Assembly: GCF_009208055.1 (NCBI RefSeq)
Contig: NZ_WFKI01000025.1
Location: forward strand, 1 to 34,459
Reading direction: 5' to 3'
DNA: 34,459 bases
Source of the DNA: Poseidonibacter ostreae
Lineage (GTDB): Bacteria; Campylobacterota; Campylobacteria; Campylobacterales; Arcobacteraceae
Made by a program: the position numbers and the translations under genes. The notes under the pieces were generated by a model, which saw only the letters and a program-made list of their open reading frames with translations, searched no databases and was not told the origin of the DNA. Positions within the stretch are counted from its first letter, which is position 1. Each line of letters begins with the position of its first letter. Positions 9,355-15,729 of the stretch are shown here, in pieces.

Positions 9355-9918
9355 TTATTCAGTTAAACCATTTAGTTTTAGATTGATAATATAAAATTGT
9401 CCATATTTAACTTCATAATCAATTTCCAAATTAACATCTTTAGTTCTTAATAATTTTGTTGTAATAAAATCAGAAATTGAACCATTAACAACAATTTTAT
9501 TTTTCATATGAGTATTAATTGTACTAATATGAAATGATCTAGATATATCATTACTAATAATATAATTAACCATCTTCTTCAATTCAACTCTTACTGTTTT
9601 GTAAGTACTACTATGTACTAAAGGAATAATATTGCTCACCAATACATTGGCATTATTAACTGATACATTAAGTAAGTTATGTGCAATAAAATTACCAATC
9701 ATCTCTTTATATGATTCTGATACAACATCACCGCTAACCCAAAATTCTTTATAAGTATTTTGTGGTGGCAAAAATACTGTTTTTTTTGAATTACTATTTG
9801 TTATTACTTGATTTACTAAATAAATGTTACTTACTGTTAAGAGAATCATTGAAAATTTTAGTAAAGCATTTTGTGAAAGAATATTATCTTTCATATTGTT
9901 AAATATTTTAAAATCCAT
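9355..9918 (-). CDS. traE: TraE, VirB8-like T4SS protein
   Basis: This is an inner-membrane protein with a short cytoplasmic N-terminus, one membrane segment (about residues 20-40) and a periplasmic domain of VirB8/TraE type. The segment with PPQNTYKEFWVSGD, then VSESYKEMIGNFIAHNLLNVS, matches the conserved core of TraE. The length of 187 aa is typical. It sits between traL (2 bp) and traK (5 bp), the canonical traLEK order. Confidence 0.92.
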   Translation of the reverse strand: MDFKIFNNMKDNILSQNALLKFSMILLTVSNIYLVNQVITNSNSKKTVFLPPQNTYKEFWVSGDVVSESYKEMIGNFIAHNLLNVSVNNANVLVSNIIPLVHSSTYKTVRVELKKMVNYIISNDISRSFHISTINTHMKNKIVVNGSISDFITTKLLRTKDVNLEIDYEVKYGQFYIINLKLNGLTE

Positions 9919-9920
9919 TT

Positions 9921-10220
9921 TTAGCCTACAAATACTCTTAATTCAGATTTTGGCAATCTGTTCGTTTTTGGTTTCTTCAAACCCAACATATACAAAATAT
10001 GAGTTAAATAACTTTTGTATTTTGTATCTTTTATTTTTTCATTAATTATTAGAAATGATATTCCAAAAAATAAACTCAAATAAACAAATACACCACTAAA
10101 TATAATCGCAAAACCTGCACTTCCTACAGCTATAATAAAAGAATCCATTTCCCAATTCATGACCATAGGCATAGTATCAATGTATTTATTTATATCAATA
10201 TATTTTGACTCTTCATTCAT
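9921..10220 (-). CDS. traL: TraL, small inner-membrane T4SS protein
   Basis: A 99-aa VirB3-like membrane protein that works with TraC in pilus assembly. A short N-terminal motif (YIDTMPMVMNWEMDSF) precedes two closely spaced hydrophobic segments (about residues 28-60) and a positively charged tail (THILYMLGLKKPK), as in TraL. The start ATG at 10220 has GGAAAAAGG upstream. The gene is separated from the pilin gene by a strong stem-loop, so it may be expressed less than pilin from the shared transcript. Confidence 0.92.
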   Translation of the reverse strand: MNEESKYIDINKYIDTMPMVMNWEMDSFIIAVGSAGFAIIFSGVFVYLSLFFGISFLIINEKIKDTKYKSYLTHILYMLGLKKPKTNRLPKSELRVFVG

Positions 10221-10236
10221 AATTTAACCTTTTTCC

Positions 10237-10267
10237 AAATAATAAGAGAGGTAATCTCTTATTATTT
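10237..10267 (-). terminator. 13-bp perfect stem-loop between pilin and traL
   Basis: AAATAATAAGAGA (10237-10249) pairs perfectly with TCTCTTATTATTT (10255-10267) around a 5-base loop. It lies just downstream of the pilin stop codon and before the traL ribosome binding site. There is no long U-run after it on the minus strand. It is therefore more likely a partial attenuator or a 3' mRNA stabiliser of the pilin message than a full terminator. Confidence 0.75.
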
Positions 10268-10275
10268 AACTTTGT

Positions 10276-10584
10276 TTAGTAAATACCTGCACCAGAGAAT
10301 GAAGCAGCGACAGTTGTAATATTTACTACAATAACTAATAGAACTAATGAAACAATTCCTGAAATATACATTTTTTGGAAAAATAAGAAGATAGAAAAAA
10401 TTAAAATTAACATTCCTACAATACTTGTTACAGCAGGGTCAGCAAACCAACCTTGAACTTTTACCCATGTTGTAGCTAATCCTAAAGCATCTCCTGTACC
10501 AGCTGCAAAAGAACTACCTGCTAATAATACGAAAACAGCTAAGAAAGCTGTGAACATTTTATTTCTTTTAATCCATGACATCAT
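10276..10584 (-). CDS. traA: Pilin precursor (TraA-like)
   Basis: This is the structural subunit of the conjugative pilus. The 102-aa precursor has a basic N-terminus, a signal/leader hydrophobic segment ending with SFAAG (residues 25-29) and a short mature chain with two hydrophobic segments. The segments (about residues 50-70 and 72-95) are joined by a tiny positively charged loop (FQKMYISG), the F/VirB2 pilin plan. It heads the traLEKBVC operon. The start ATG at 10584 has AAGGAG seven bases upstream, one of the best ribosome binding sites in the window, as expected for an abundant protein. The bipartite element at 10634-10660 lies 49 bp upstream. Confidence 0.85.
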   Translation of the reverse strand: MMSWIKRNKMFTAFLAVFVLLAGSSFAAGTGDALGLATTWVKVQGWFADPAVTSIVGMLILIFSIFLFFQKMYISGIVSLVLLVIVVNITTVAASFSGAGIY

Positions 10585-10633
10585 AATGTGTCTCCTTGTG
10601 TTTTATATGTTAAGGTTAACCCTTATTTAATAG

Positions 10634-10660
10634 TTCTCATAAAACAAAAAAACCACGTTG
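10634..10660 (-). promoter_or_regulatory. Bipartite CAACGTG-N13-ATGAGAA element, copy A (pilin operon)
   Basis: On the minus strand CAACGTG (10660-10654), 13 bases and ATGAGAA (10640-10634) point towards the pilin gene. The distance to its ATG is 49 bp. The same two heptamers with the same spacing occur at 13416-13442, 13481-13507 and 21332-21358. It is a candidate promoter of a non-housekeeping sigma factor or an activator site for the pilin operon. Confidence 0.7.
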
Positions 10661-10674
10661 AAAAATTTTTAAAA

Positions 10675-10704
10675 TTTAGAATTTTATATTCATTAGTGTA
10701 TAAT
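10675..10704 (+). promoter_or_regulatory. Sigma-70-like promoter of the CI-like regulator
   Basis: A perfect -10 box TATAAT lies at 10699-10704, with a weak -35 TTTAGA at 10675-10680 and an 18-base spacer. It would give a leader of about 110 bases before the regulator ATG at 10819. The left edge is 15 bp from bipartite element A, so regulator transcription and pilin-operon transcription diverge from adjacent signals. Confidence 0.6.
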
Positions 10705-10727
10705 CGCTTAAATAAGACACATGATAA

Positions 10728-10784
10728 ATTAATAGGTAGCAAAAGACAGAAACACTTAGGCTATAGAACATTAATAGTAGCAAA
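10728..10784 (+). repeat. Direct repeat in the regulator leader
   Basis: ATTAATAGGTAGCAAA starts at 10728 and ATTAATAGTAGCAAA starts at 10770. The copies differ by one inserted G, and start 42 bp (about four helical turns) apart. They lie downstream of the -10 box and upstream of the regulator ATG, where an autorepressor or a leader-binding factor could act. Confidence 0.5.
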
Positions 10785-10818
10785 TTAATAAATTAAATAA
10801 AGCTAGGGCATAAAAATA

Positions 10819-11400
10819 ATGGACGAAATAACCGTTGATAAAAAACAAACAGATGTATGGACTAATAAACTAAAAGATATATTAAATGTAAGCTCTTCTA
10901 AAGATGTAGCAGATGAATTAAATATTTCAGCATCACAATTTTCACAAATGAAAAACAATGGAAAATTTCCGTATGAAAAATTAATAAACTTGATGATAAA
11001 AAAGAAACTATCATTAGATGATTTTTTTGATTTAAAAAACTCTATTGATAAAGAAGGTATAGTTCCTTATTATAAAAATACTGATAAATATATTTTATTA
11101 GATGGAATAGAAAATAGTAAAGATAAGCTAAGAGCTATTAAACAAAATAATAAATTTATTGTCTTTGATACTTCTATAACAGAATACCAAAATGATGGTT
11201 TTTATGCATTTACTCAAAATGATTTTATAATTGTAAGATATTTCAAGTGTAATATAGATGATGAAGATGTTTCAAAAGTAAACTTGGAACTTTCAGCGAT
11301 TGATAACAGAGATGATAAGAAAATTATAGATAGTAAGAATTTAGGAAAAATTAATTTTATTGGAAGAGTTGTTTACATTATTGATAAAGAAGACTTGTAG
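10819..11400 (+). CDS. CI-like helix-turn-helix transcriptional regulator
   Basis: A 193-aa cytoplasmic DNA-binding protein. Residues about 12-65 form a phage CI-type helix-turn-helix (SSKDVADELNISASQFSQMK, then LSLDDFF). The C-terminal half resembles the S24/LexA-like domain of CI repressors (NDGFYAFTQNDFIIVRYF, then GKINFIGRVVYI). A serine sits where the nucleophile would be (DTSIT), but the general-base lysine is not evident (IVRYF instead of a VKR type motif). Self-cleavage is therefore doubtful. It is divergent from the pilin operon and is the obvious candidate to control the transfer genes. Its promoter, leader and direct repeats are described separately. Confidence 0.82.
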   Translation: MDEITVDKKQTDVWTNKLKDILNVSSSKDVADELNISASQFSQMKNNGKFPYEKLINLMIKKKLSLDDFFDLKNSIDKEGIVPYYKNTDKYILLDGIENSKDKLRAIKQNNKFIVFDTSITEYQNDGFYAFTQNDFIIVRYFKCNIDDEDVSKVNLELSAIDNRDDKKIIDSKNLGKINFIGRVVYIIDKEDL

Positions 11401-11416
11401 AATCTAAAAGATTCTA
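11398..11416. terminator. Perfect palindrome containing both convergent stop codons
   Basis: TAGAATCT (11398-11405), AAA, AGATTCTA (11409-11416). The first TAG is the stop codon of the regulator gene. The last three bases are the stop codon of the convergent lipoprotein gene read on the other strand. The 8-bp hairpin may act as a short bidirectional terminator, although no U-run follows. Confidence 0.5.
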
Positions 11417-12229
11417 CCTTCTCATAAGTATATTTACTCCCTCACATGTACAATATCTATTAACTTTAGTATTAACATTTCCAATCTTTGAAACAAACTC
11501 CCATTTATCATCTAAACTTTCTTGTAATAAGGAATATCCAGTATTCTCAATATTGTAATTTTTACAAGATTTAATACAAGTATTTGAATAATCACTATTG
11601 TTAATAAAACTTGTATTAAAGATAAATGAATGTGTGCCTGTTCTTTCACGTAGTTTATTAATTTTTATATTTGATAATTCTATCTCTTTTATTTTTTTTT
11701 CATCATCTTTTTTTCTAGAATTAATATTGTCTAAATAATCAATTTTTGAATACTTTGATATATTTATTACATTATCTCTATATCTATCTTTAAATCTTTG
11801 AGTATGACTATTAATTCTAATTAATTCAAGATATTCATCTGTCTTTTCTATATAGCATCCATGTAATGTTGCATAATCTACAATTCTATTGGCTGCTTTT
11901 AAATTACCTTCTAAATTAAGAACTGTAGTTGATCCTAATACAGGAGTGTATTTTTTTAACTTACTATTTTGTAATTTACAAAACTTAAAAACTAAGTTGT
12001 AAGAATTACTAGGAATATATGCATTCATACCTTTTCTATTTTCTTTAACTTTTATAAAATTATAGAATTGTCTAACATTCATTTTTTTTAATTCTTCATC
12101 ACTTATTTGTTTATTTTTTACAGTTTCGACTATTCTATATTCATAGATTTTTTTTGAACATCCACTTACTAAAACTGATAAGAAAATTACTAAAAATATA
12201 TTAAGAAGTGAATTAGATTTATTATTCAT
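11414..12229 (-). CDS. Hypothetical lipoprotein, 271 aa
   Basis: The family is not recognised. The N-terminal lipoprotein signal ends VSGC (Cys24), so the product is probably anchored to the outer or inner membrane facing the periplasm. The mature chain is basic and helical in the middle (DDEKKIKEIELSNIKINKLR). A cysteine-containing C-terminal domain carries CIKSCKNYN and RYCTCEG. A good ribosome binding site (AAAAAGGAAAAAAATG) marks the start. It converges on the regulator gene and is not in a tight operon with the T4SS. The position between the two transfer blocks makes entry exclusion or pilus accessory roles conceivable, but nothing in the sequence shows this. Confidence 0.65.
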   Translation of the reverse strand: MNNKSNSLLNIFLVIFLSVLVSGCSKKIYEYRIVETVKNKQISDEELKKMNVRQFYNFIKVKENRKGMNAYIPSNSYNLVFKFCKLQNSKLKKYTPVLGSTTVLNLEGNLKAANRIVDYATLHGCYIEKTDEYLELIRINSHTQRFKDRYRDNVINISKYSKIDYLDNINSRKKDDEKKIKEIELSNIKINKLRERTGTHSFIFNTSFINNSDYSNTCIKSCKNYNIENTGYSLLQESLDDKWEFVSKIGNVNTKVNRYCTCEGVNILMRR

Positions 12230-12515
12230 TTTTTTCCTTTTTATTATTTATTGAAAATTTTAGATTTATAAAGAATCTGTTTTTTAATAACTATTCCTTA
12301 TTTAATTATTTACATTACTAGTAATTAATATAAATAATGTATTGTCTTTAATAAGGATATCTTTTATATTTGTATTAAGAAAGCTTTATTTTAAACTCTC
12401 AAATTACAAATAATTTAACTTACCTCGACTTCTTTTTCTTCTTTTAAGTTTATTAAAGTTAATAAATACTTTTTGATATTACTCTCCACATCTAACAATT
12501 AAAAAAATGTAATAT
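12230..12515. other. AT-rich intergenic region without a recognised gene
   Basis: I see no convincing open frame, tRNA or strong hairpin here. It contains the upstream region of the lipoprotein gene (minus strand) with weak -10-like TATAAA near 12267. The rest may hold signals such as an origin of transfer, but no recognisable nic-site motif was found. Confidence 0.4.
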
Positions 12516-12713
12516 TTAAACCTCTACTCCATTCAAATAATTTCTAATTTCTATATCACCTAATTTTATATCTTCTATTTGAAGATTAGAACTTTTTATT
12601 TCAGATGAATTCATCATCGTCTCACAGACTTTATTATCGATTCCTTTAAAAACTAAAAAGCATAAATCATCAATTGAAAAGGCTTTATAAAAAATTGTAC
12701 TTTTGTTTAACAT
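12516..12713 (-). CDS. Small hypothetical protein, 65 aa
   Basis: The family is not recognised. I chose the ATG at 12713 because GAGGGG lies 6-8 bases upstream, the strongest ribosome binding site nearby. An in-frame ATG at 12782 has none. The product is a small acidic cytoplasmic protein with no signal peptide or cysteine pairs. It starts MLNKSTIFYKAFSIDDL and ends with an acidic ILE-type region. It lies alone between two other unknown minus-strand genes in the control region, so a small regulator is possible but unsupported. Confidence 0.55.
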   Translation of the reverse strand: MLNKSTIFYKAFSIDDLCFLVFKGIDNKVCETMMNSSEIKSSNLQIEDIKLGDIEIRNYLNGVEV

Positions 12714-12863
12714 TCTTTTCCCCTCAGAAAAATAAAAAGTTATTGTATGTAAATAATTCTTAAAATTATCATTGTAATTCAACTTTTTTTTGTAAAATTT
12801 AATTCAAATATAATAAATATAAATTTTTAAAGTGTATTATTTACAACAAACCTAACTAGCTTA

Positions 12864-13313
12864 TTAAATGCTATTTTTATATTTTGAAAGTATTATTTTT
12901 ATTATTTCTCTAATAAAATTTAAACCATCTTTCGTAGCATTAATTCTACCATCTAAAGCTAGATATTTAACTAGTGCATCACCACTTATTTTTTCCCATT
13001 CTGCAGTAGTGAATTTATCTTTAAAAGATTGAATAGTTTTCGTCTTATCATACAAGTACATTCTATTTCTTAAAGCATCTTTTTCTTTTTTAAATTCATT
13101 TAGATACTTATTCCTGTAACTGAAGAAAAATTTCTTTTTTTTATAATTGTTATCTATATGCATATGTATAAATTGTTTATTGAAGAACTTAGTAATTAAG
13201 ACATTTGTACGTGTTGCCTTTGCTAAATCTTCACCCTTAATAATTGCAGTTAGATATTCTCTTTTCATGAAATTCTTAATTCGTGTTGTATTGTGTTTGT
13301 TTTGTTTTTCCAT
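12864..13313 (-). CDS. Small basic hypothetical protein under the bipartite element, 149 aa
   Basis: The family is not recognised. The protein is strongly basic and helical, with a lysine/phenylalanine-rich centre (NYKKKKFFFSYRNKYL) and a C-terminal segment resembling a winged-helix or helical bundle (FTTAEWEKISGDALVKYLAL). It has no signal peptide. The composition suits a nucleic-acid-binding protein. The ATG has AGGGAAAAA immediately upstream. Copy B1 of the CAACGTG-N13-ATGAGAA element points at it from 102 bp upstream, so it probably belongs to the transfer regulon and is a candidate regulator, mobilisation or single-strand DNA-binding accessory protein. Confidence 0.6.
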   Translation of the reverse strand: MEKQNKHNTTRIKNFMKREYLTAIIKGEDLAKATRTNVLITKFFNKQFIHMHIDNNYKKKKFFFSYRNKYLNEFKKEKDALRNRMYLYDKTKTIQSFKDKFTTAEWEKISGDALVKYLALDGRINATKDGLNFIREIIKIILSKYKNSI

Positions 13314-13415
13314 TTTTTCCCTTAAATTAGATTTAAAATACCGTTGGTAATTTGACCTATATGTTTAATAACTTGTAGCGCGTAATACTTTTTTATCTTT
13401 TGCCTTAAATAGTAG

Positions 13416-13442
13416 TTCTCATAGAATAAAAAAAACACGTTG
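13416..13442 (-). promoter_or_regulatory. Bipartite element, copy B1 (towards the 149-aa gene)
   Basis: On the minus strand CAACGTG (13442-13436), 13 bases and ATGAGAA (13422-13416). It points to the gene starting at 13313 and lies back-to-back with copy B2, with 38 bp between them. The sequence around the ATGAGAA half (ATGAGAACTA) is shared with copy A. Confidence 0.7.
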
Positions 13443-13480
13443 AAAAAATTTGAAAAAAACTAATAAAATTTTTAATATAT

Positions 13481-13507
13481 CAACGTAAAAACTTTATTTA
13501 ATGAGAA
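13481..13507 (+). promoter_or_regulatory. Bipartite element, copy B2 (towards the traF-traG block)
   Basis: CAACGTA (13481-13487), 13 bases and ATGAGAA (13501-13507), 32 bp before the ATG of the leader gene at 13540. One base differs from the other copies in the first heptamer. It would drive the 13540-19073 block. Confidence 0.7.
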
Positions 13508-13539
13508 TGTATAGGTAGAGATTAGAAAAAAGGAAGTGT

Positions 13540-13710
13540 ATGCTAAATATCAACATTAAAGAAAAAGGTGCAGAATTAGATATTCAAGTACATGTTGAAG
13601 AAAATTTAGACAAAAGCAAATTAAAAAGTATTGAAAAAATATTAAGTCTGCTGAGTAAGAAGTTTGGTAATTTTGCAAAAAACAAAAATAAAAATAAGGA
13701 AGCAAAGTGA
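13540..13710 (+). CDS. Small leader gene of the traF-traG block, 56 aa
   Basis: An ATG with AGGAAG seven bases upstream opens a 56-codon frame. It starts MLNINIKEKG and ends in a Lys/Asn-rich tail (FAKNKNKNKEAK). The product has an amphipathic middle (SKLKSIEKILSLLSKKFG), no signal peptide and no cysteines. Its stop codon overlaps the GTG start of the next gene (GTGA), which argues for translation and coupling. It lies 32 bp after element B2, so it is the first gene of the transcript. The function is unknown. Confidence 0.65.
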   Translation: MLNINIKEKGAELDIQVHVEENLDKSKLKSIEKILSLLSKKFGNFAKNKNKNKEAK

Positions 13711-14129
13711 GAAAGAAAATTCTTGGATTAAGTATTGTTTTAGGATTAAATATTTTACAAGCAAATGAGCTTGAGTTAGTTGGTAAAAATGTTATTAAGA
13801 ATACAAGTGAAATAAAAAAATTATTAATGGAAATTAATCATCTAAAGTCACTTTTAAAATTAAAAAACATAGTATCGGATAATACAAAAATATCTGTAGA
13901 TAATACAAACATAATTGAACAGGATTATATTAAAAATTTTGTGAGAATTACTGCACATTTTTTAAATGTAAGATCAAAACCAAACAATAAAAGTAAAATA
14001 ATTAAAGTTGCCAAAAAAGATGAAATATATGAAATTACAAAAATATATTCTGAAAAAGGTAACAATAAATATTGGATTAATATCGGAAATGGTTATGTGA
14101 ATAAAATTTTTGTTGAAGAGGTTTACTAA
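13707..14129 (+). CDS. Periplasmic SH3-domain protein, 140 aa
   Basis: A signal peptide (cleavage near LQANE, residue 20) is followed by a short coiled coil (about residues 28-52). A bacterial SH3 domain (about residues 78-138) contains the usual FLNVRSKPNNKSKIIKVAKK and YWINIGNGYV elements. Such domains bind peptidoglycan or periplasmic partners. It starts at GTG, overlapping the leader gene by 4 bases, and shares a TAATG junction with the DsbC-like gene. A role at the cell wall during T4SS assembly is inferred from the neighbourhood. Confidence 0.75.
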   Translation: MRKKILGLSIVLGLNILQANELELVGKNVIKNTSEIKKLLMEINHLKSLLKLKNIVSDNTKISVDNTNIIEQDYIKNFVRITAHFLNVRSKPNNKSKIIKVAKKDEIYEITKIYSEKGNNKYWINIGNGYVNKIFVEEVY

Positions 14130-14809
14130 TGTTAAAAAGAAAAACAGTCAGTTTAATTGTATTATTATCTATTGTTGTTAATTTAAATGCAGAGATTAAA
14201 AAAGATATAAATCATGAATTTGAATTGATTAAAGAAGTTATTCCAAACACAAAAATTATGAAATACAAGAAGTCAATGATTGATGGATTTTATAATGTTT
14301 ACTTTGAGAATGGTCAAATAATATATGTTAATCCTTACAAAAAAATGATTTTATTTGGTGAAGGAATTACTGTTAGCAAAGAAGATTCTGTTATTGCAGA
14401 ATTAAAAAAGAATGATGAAGTTCATAAAGAATGGAATAAAACATTAGTAAAAAATGGTGTAAAGTATGGAAAGGGTGGTAACCAGAAGTATAAAGTAATT
14501 GTTGTTGAATCCCCTACATGCCCTTACTGTAGGAAACTAAATAAATATTTGTCAGAATTTGACAACACTACTTACAAATATTATTCTAATGAAGCTAAAT
14601 CTATAGATGTATATAAAAATAAGTATAAAGTAAAAAATCCCAAAGAAGTATTAAAAATACAGGGCGAGATACTTAAAAATAAAATAAATGGAATTGGAGT
14701 ACCTTTTGGAATAGTTATTGATGAGAATAGTGTCGTAGTAGATACTATTTTAGGGTTTTCATCAAGTGATAAAACTAATATTGGGAAATGGAATAAATAT
14801 TTAAAATGA
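14129..14809 (+). CDS. dsbC: DsbC-like thiol:disulfide isomerase
   Basis: This is a periplasmic disulfide isomerase of the kind found in F-type systems (TrbB) and SXT elements (DsbC). A signal peptide ends near LNAE (residue 21). A DsbC-type dimerisation domain covers about residues 35-80 (DGFYNVYFENGQIIYVNP). The thioredoxin fold carries the active site CPYC at residues 131-134 and a cis-proline in GIGVPFGIV (Pro192). Length 226 aa is normal. The likely clients are the cysteine-rich TraN, TraU, TraH and the 419-aa protein at 496. It overlaps traF by 4 bp. Confidence 0.9.
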   Translation: MLKRKTVSLIVLLSIVVNLNAEIKKDINHEFELIKEVIPNTKIMKYKKSMIDGFYNVYFENGQIIYVNPYKKMILFGEGITVSKEDSVIAELKKNDEVHKEWNKTLVKNGVKYGKGGNQKYKVIVVESPTCPYCRKLNKYLSEFDNTTYKYYSNEAKSIDVYKNKYKVKNPKEVLKIQGEILKNKINGIGVPFGIVIDENSVVVDTILGFSSSDKTNIGKWNKYLK

Positions 14810-15729
14810 AAAAATTAATTTTTTCTATATCATTGATTATAATAAATGTAAATTTGGAACTATACGCATTCAATAATAATTTTTATAATGAAAATAAAGA
14901 AGGTTATTTTTATTATAAGGATGAAATCATTGAAGAAGAAAAAGTTAAAGATAATAAAATTATTAAAAAAGATATTAGTATTACAGTAAGTGAATATAGT
15001 AAAACTGAAGAAATGATGAAGATGTCTTTTGAAGATGATAAAGAAAGAGAGTTAAGAAAAAAGAGAGAAGACAATTTTATGGCTAATATCCCATTTCATA
15101 AATTAGATGAAATGAGTACCGAAGAGATTAAAAGATTACTTGATATTACAAGAAATATTTCAACAGGAAGACCTAATAAAGAGTTTGTAAAAAAGTATGC
15201 AGCAGTACAAAAATTTTGGGTTGATAAATCAGAAAACTTTGCTAAGTCTTGGAGTGTAGCAAATTTAGAAAATCCAGATGAACTTCTTTATAATGATATA
15301 GGATGGACTTCTAGAGATAGAGTCAATTTAAAGAAAAAGAAAGTTAAAGAAGATAAAAAATTCTTCAAGAAAATAAAATCTAGAGCAGGTTATATTGTAA
15401 TAATTGAAGATAAATCTGATACAGGATTACTACAAGATACTAAACTACTTTACGAAAAAGTAAAAAGTCAAACAGGTTTAGATTATTTAATTTATGATTA
15501 CTATGAAGTTAGTGAAACATTAAAAAGACAATTGAAAATTAAATTAGAAACACTTCCCGAAAATATACTTTTATATGTTAATAACAAAAATAAAAAGATT
15601 TATAAGAGAGTTGTCCAAGGTTTTAGTGCTTCTACAAAAATTGTAAATAATACAAAGTTTATTTTTGAGAATGCAATACTTGAAAAAGATAAAAATCCTG
15701 AAGATAGAATTAAAAAAGGAAAGAAATGA
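14806..15729 (+). CDS. traF: TraF, F-type pilus assembly protein
   Basis: TraF is a periplasmic thioredoxin-fold protein needed for F-type pilus assembly, acting with TraH. A signal peptide ends near LYAF (residue 22). The conserved N-terminal GYFYYKDE motif follows, and KYAAVQKFWVDKSENFAKSW near residues 129-148 is the family hallmark. The C-terminal thioredoxin-like domain (about 195-290) has no CxxC. The protein contains no cysteine at all, so it cannot act as a redox enzyme. The gene overlaps dsbC and traG by 4 bp each. Confidence 0.88.
   Translation: MKKLIFSISLIIINVNLELYAFNNNFYNENKEGYFYYKDEIIEEEKVKDNKIIKKDISITVSEYSKTEEMMKMSFEDDKERELRKKREDNFMANIPFHKLDEMSTEEIKRLLDITRNISTGRPNKEFVKKYAAVQKFWVDKSENFAKSWSVANLENPDELLYNDIGWTSRDRVNLKKKKVKEDKKFFKKIKSRAGYIVIIEDKSDTGLLQDTKLLYEKVKSQTGLDYLIYDYYEVSETLKRQLKIKLETLPENILLYVNNKNKKIYKRVVQGFSASTKIVNNTKFIFENAILEKDKNPEDRIKKGKK

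Noticed and set aside
10588..10788. A 66-codon plus-strand frame over the pilin/regulator intergenic region
   Set aside because: It overlaps promoter signals and bipartite element A, lacks a ribosome binding site and has no protein-like features.
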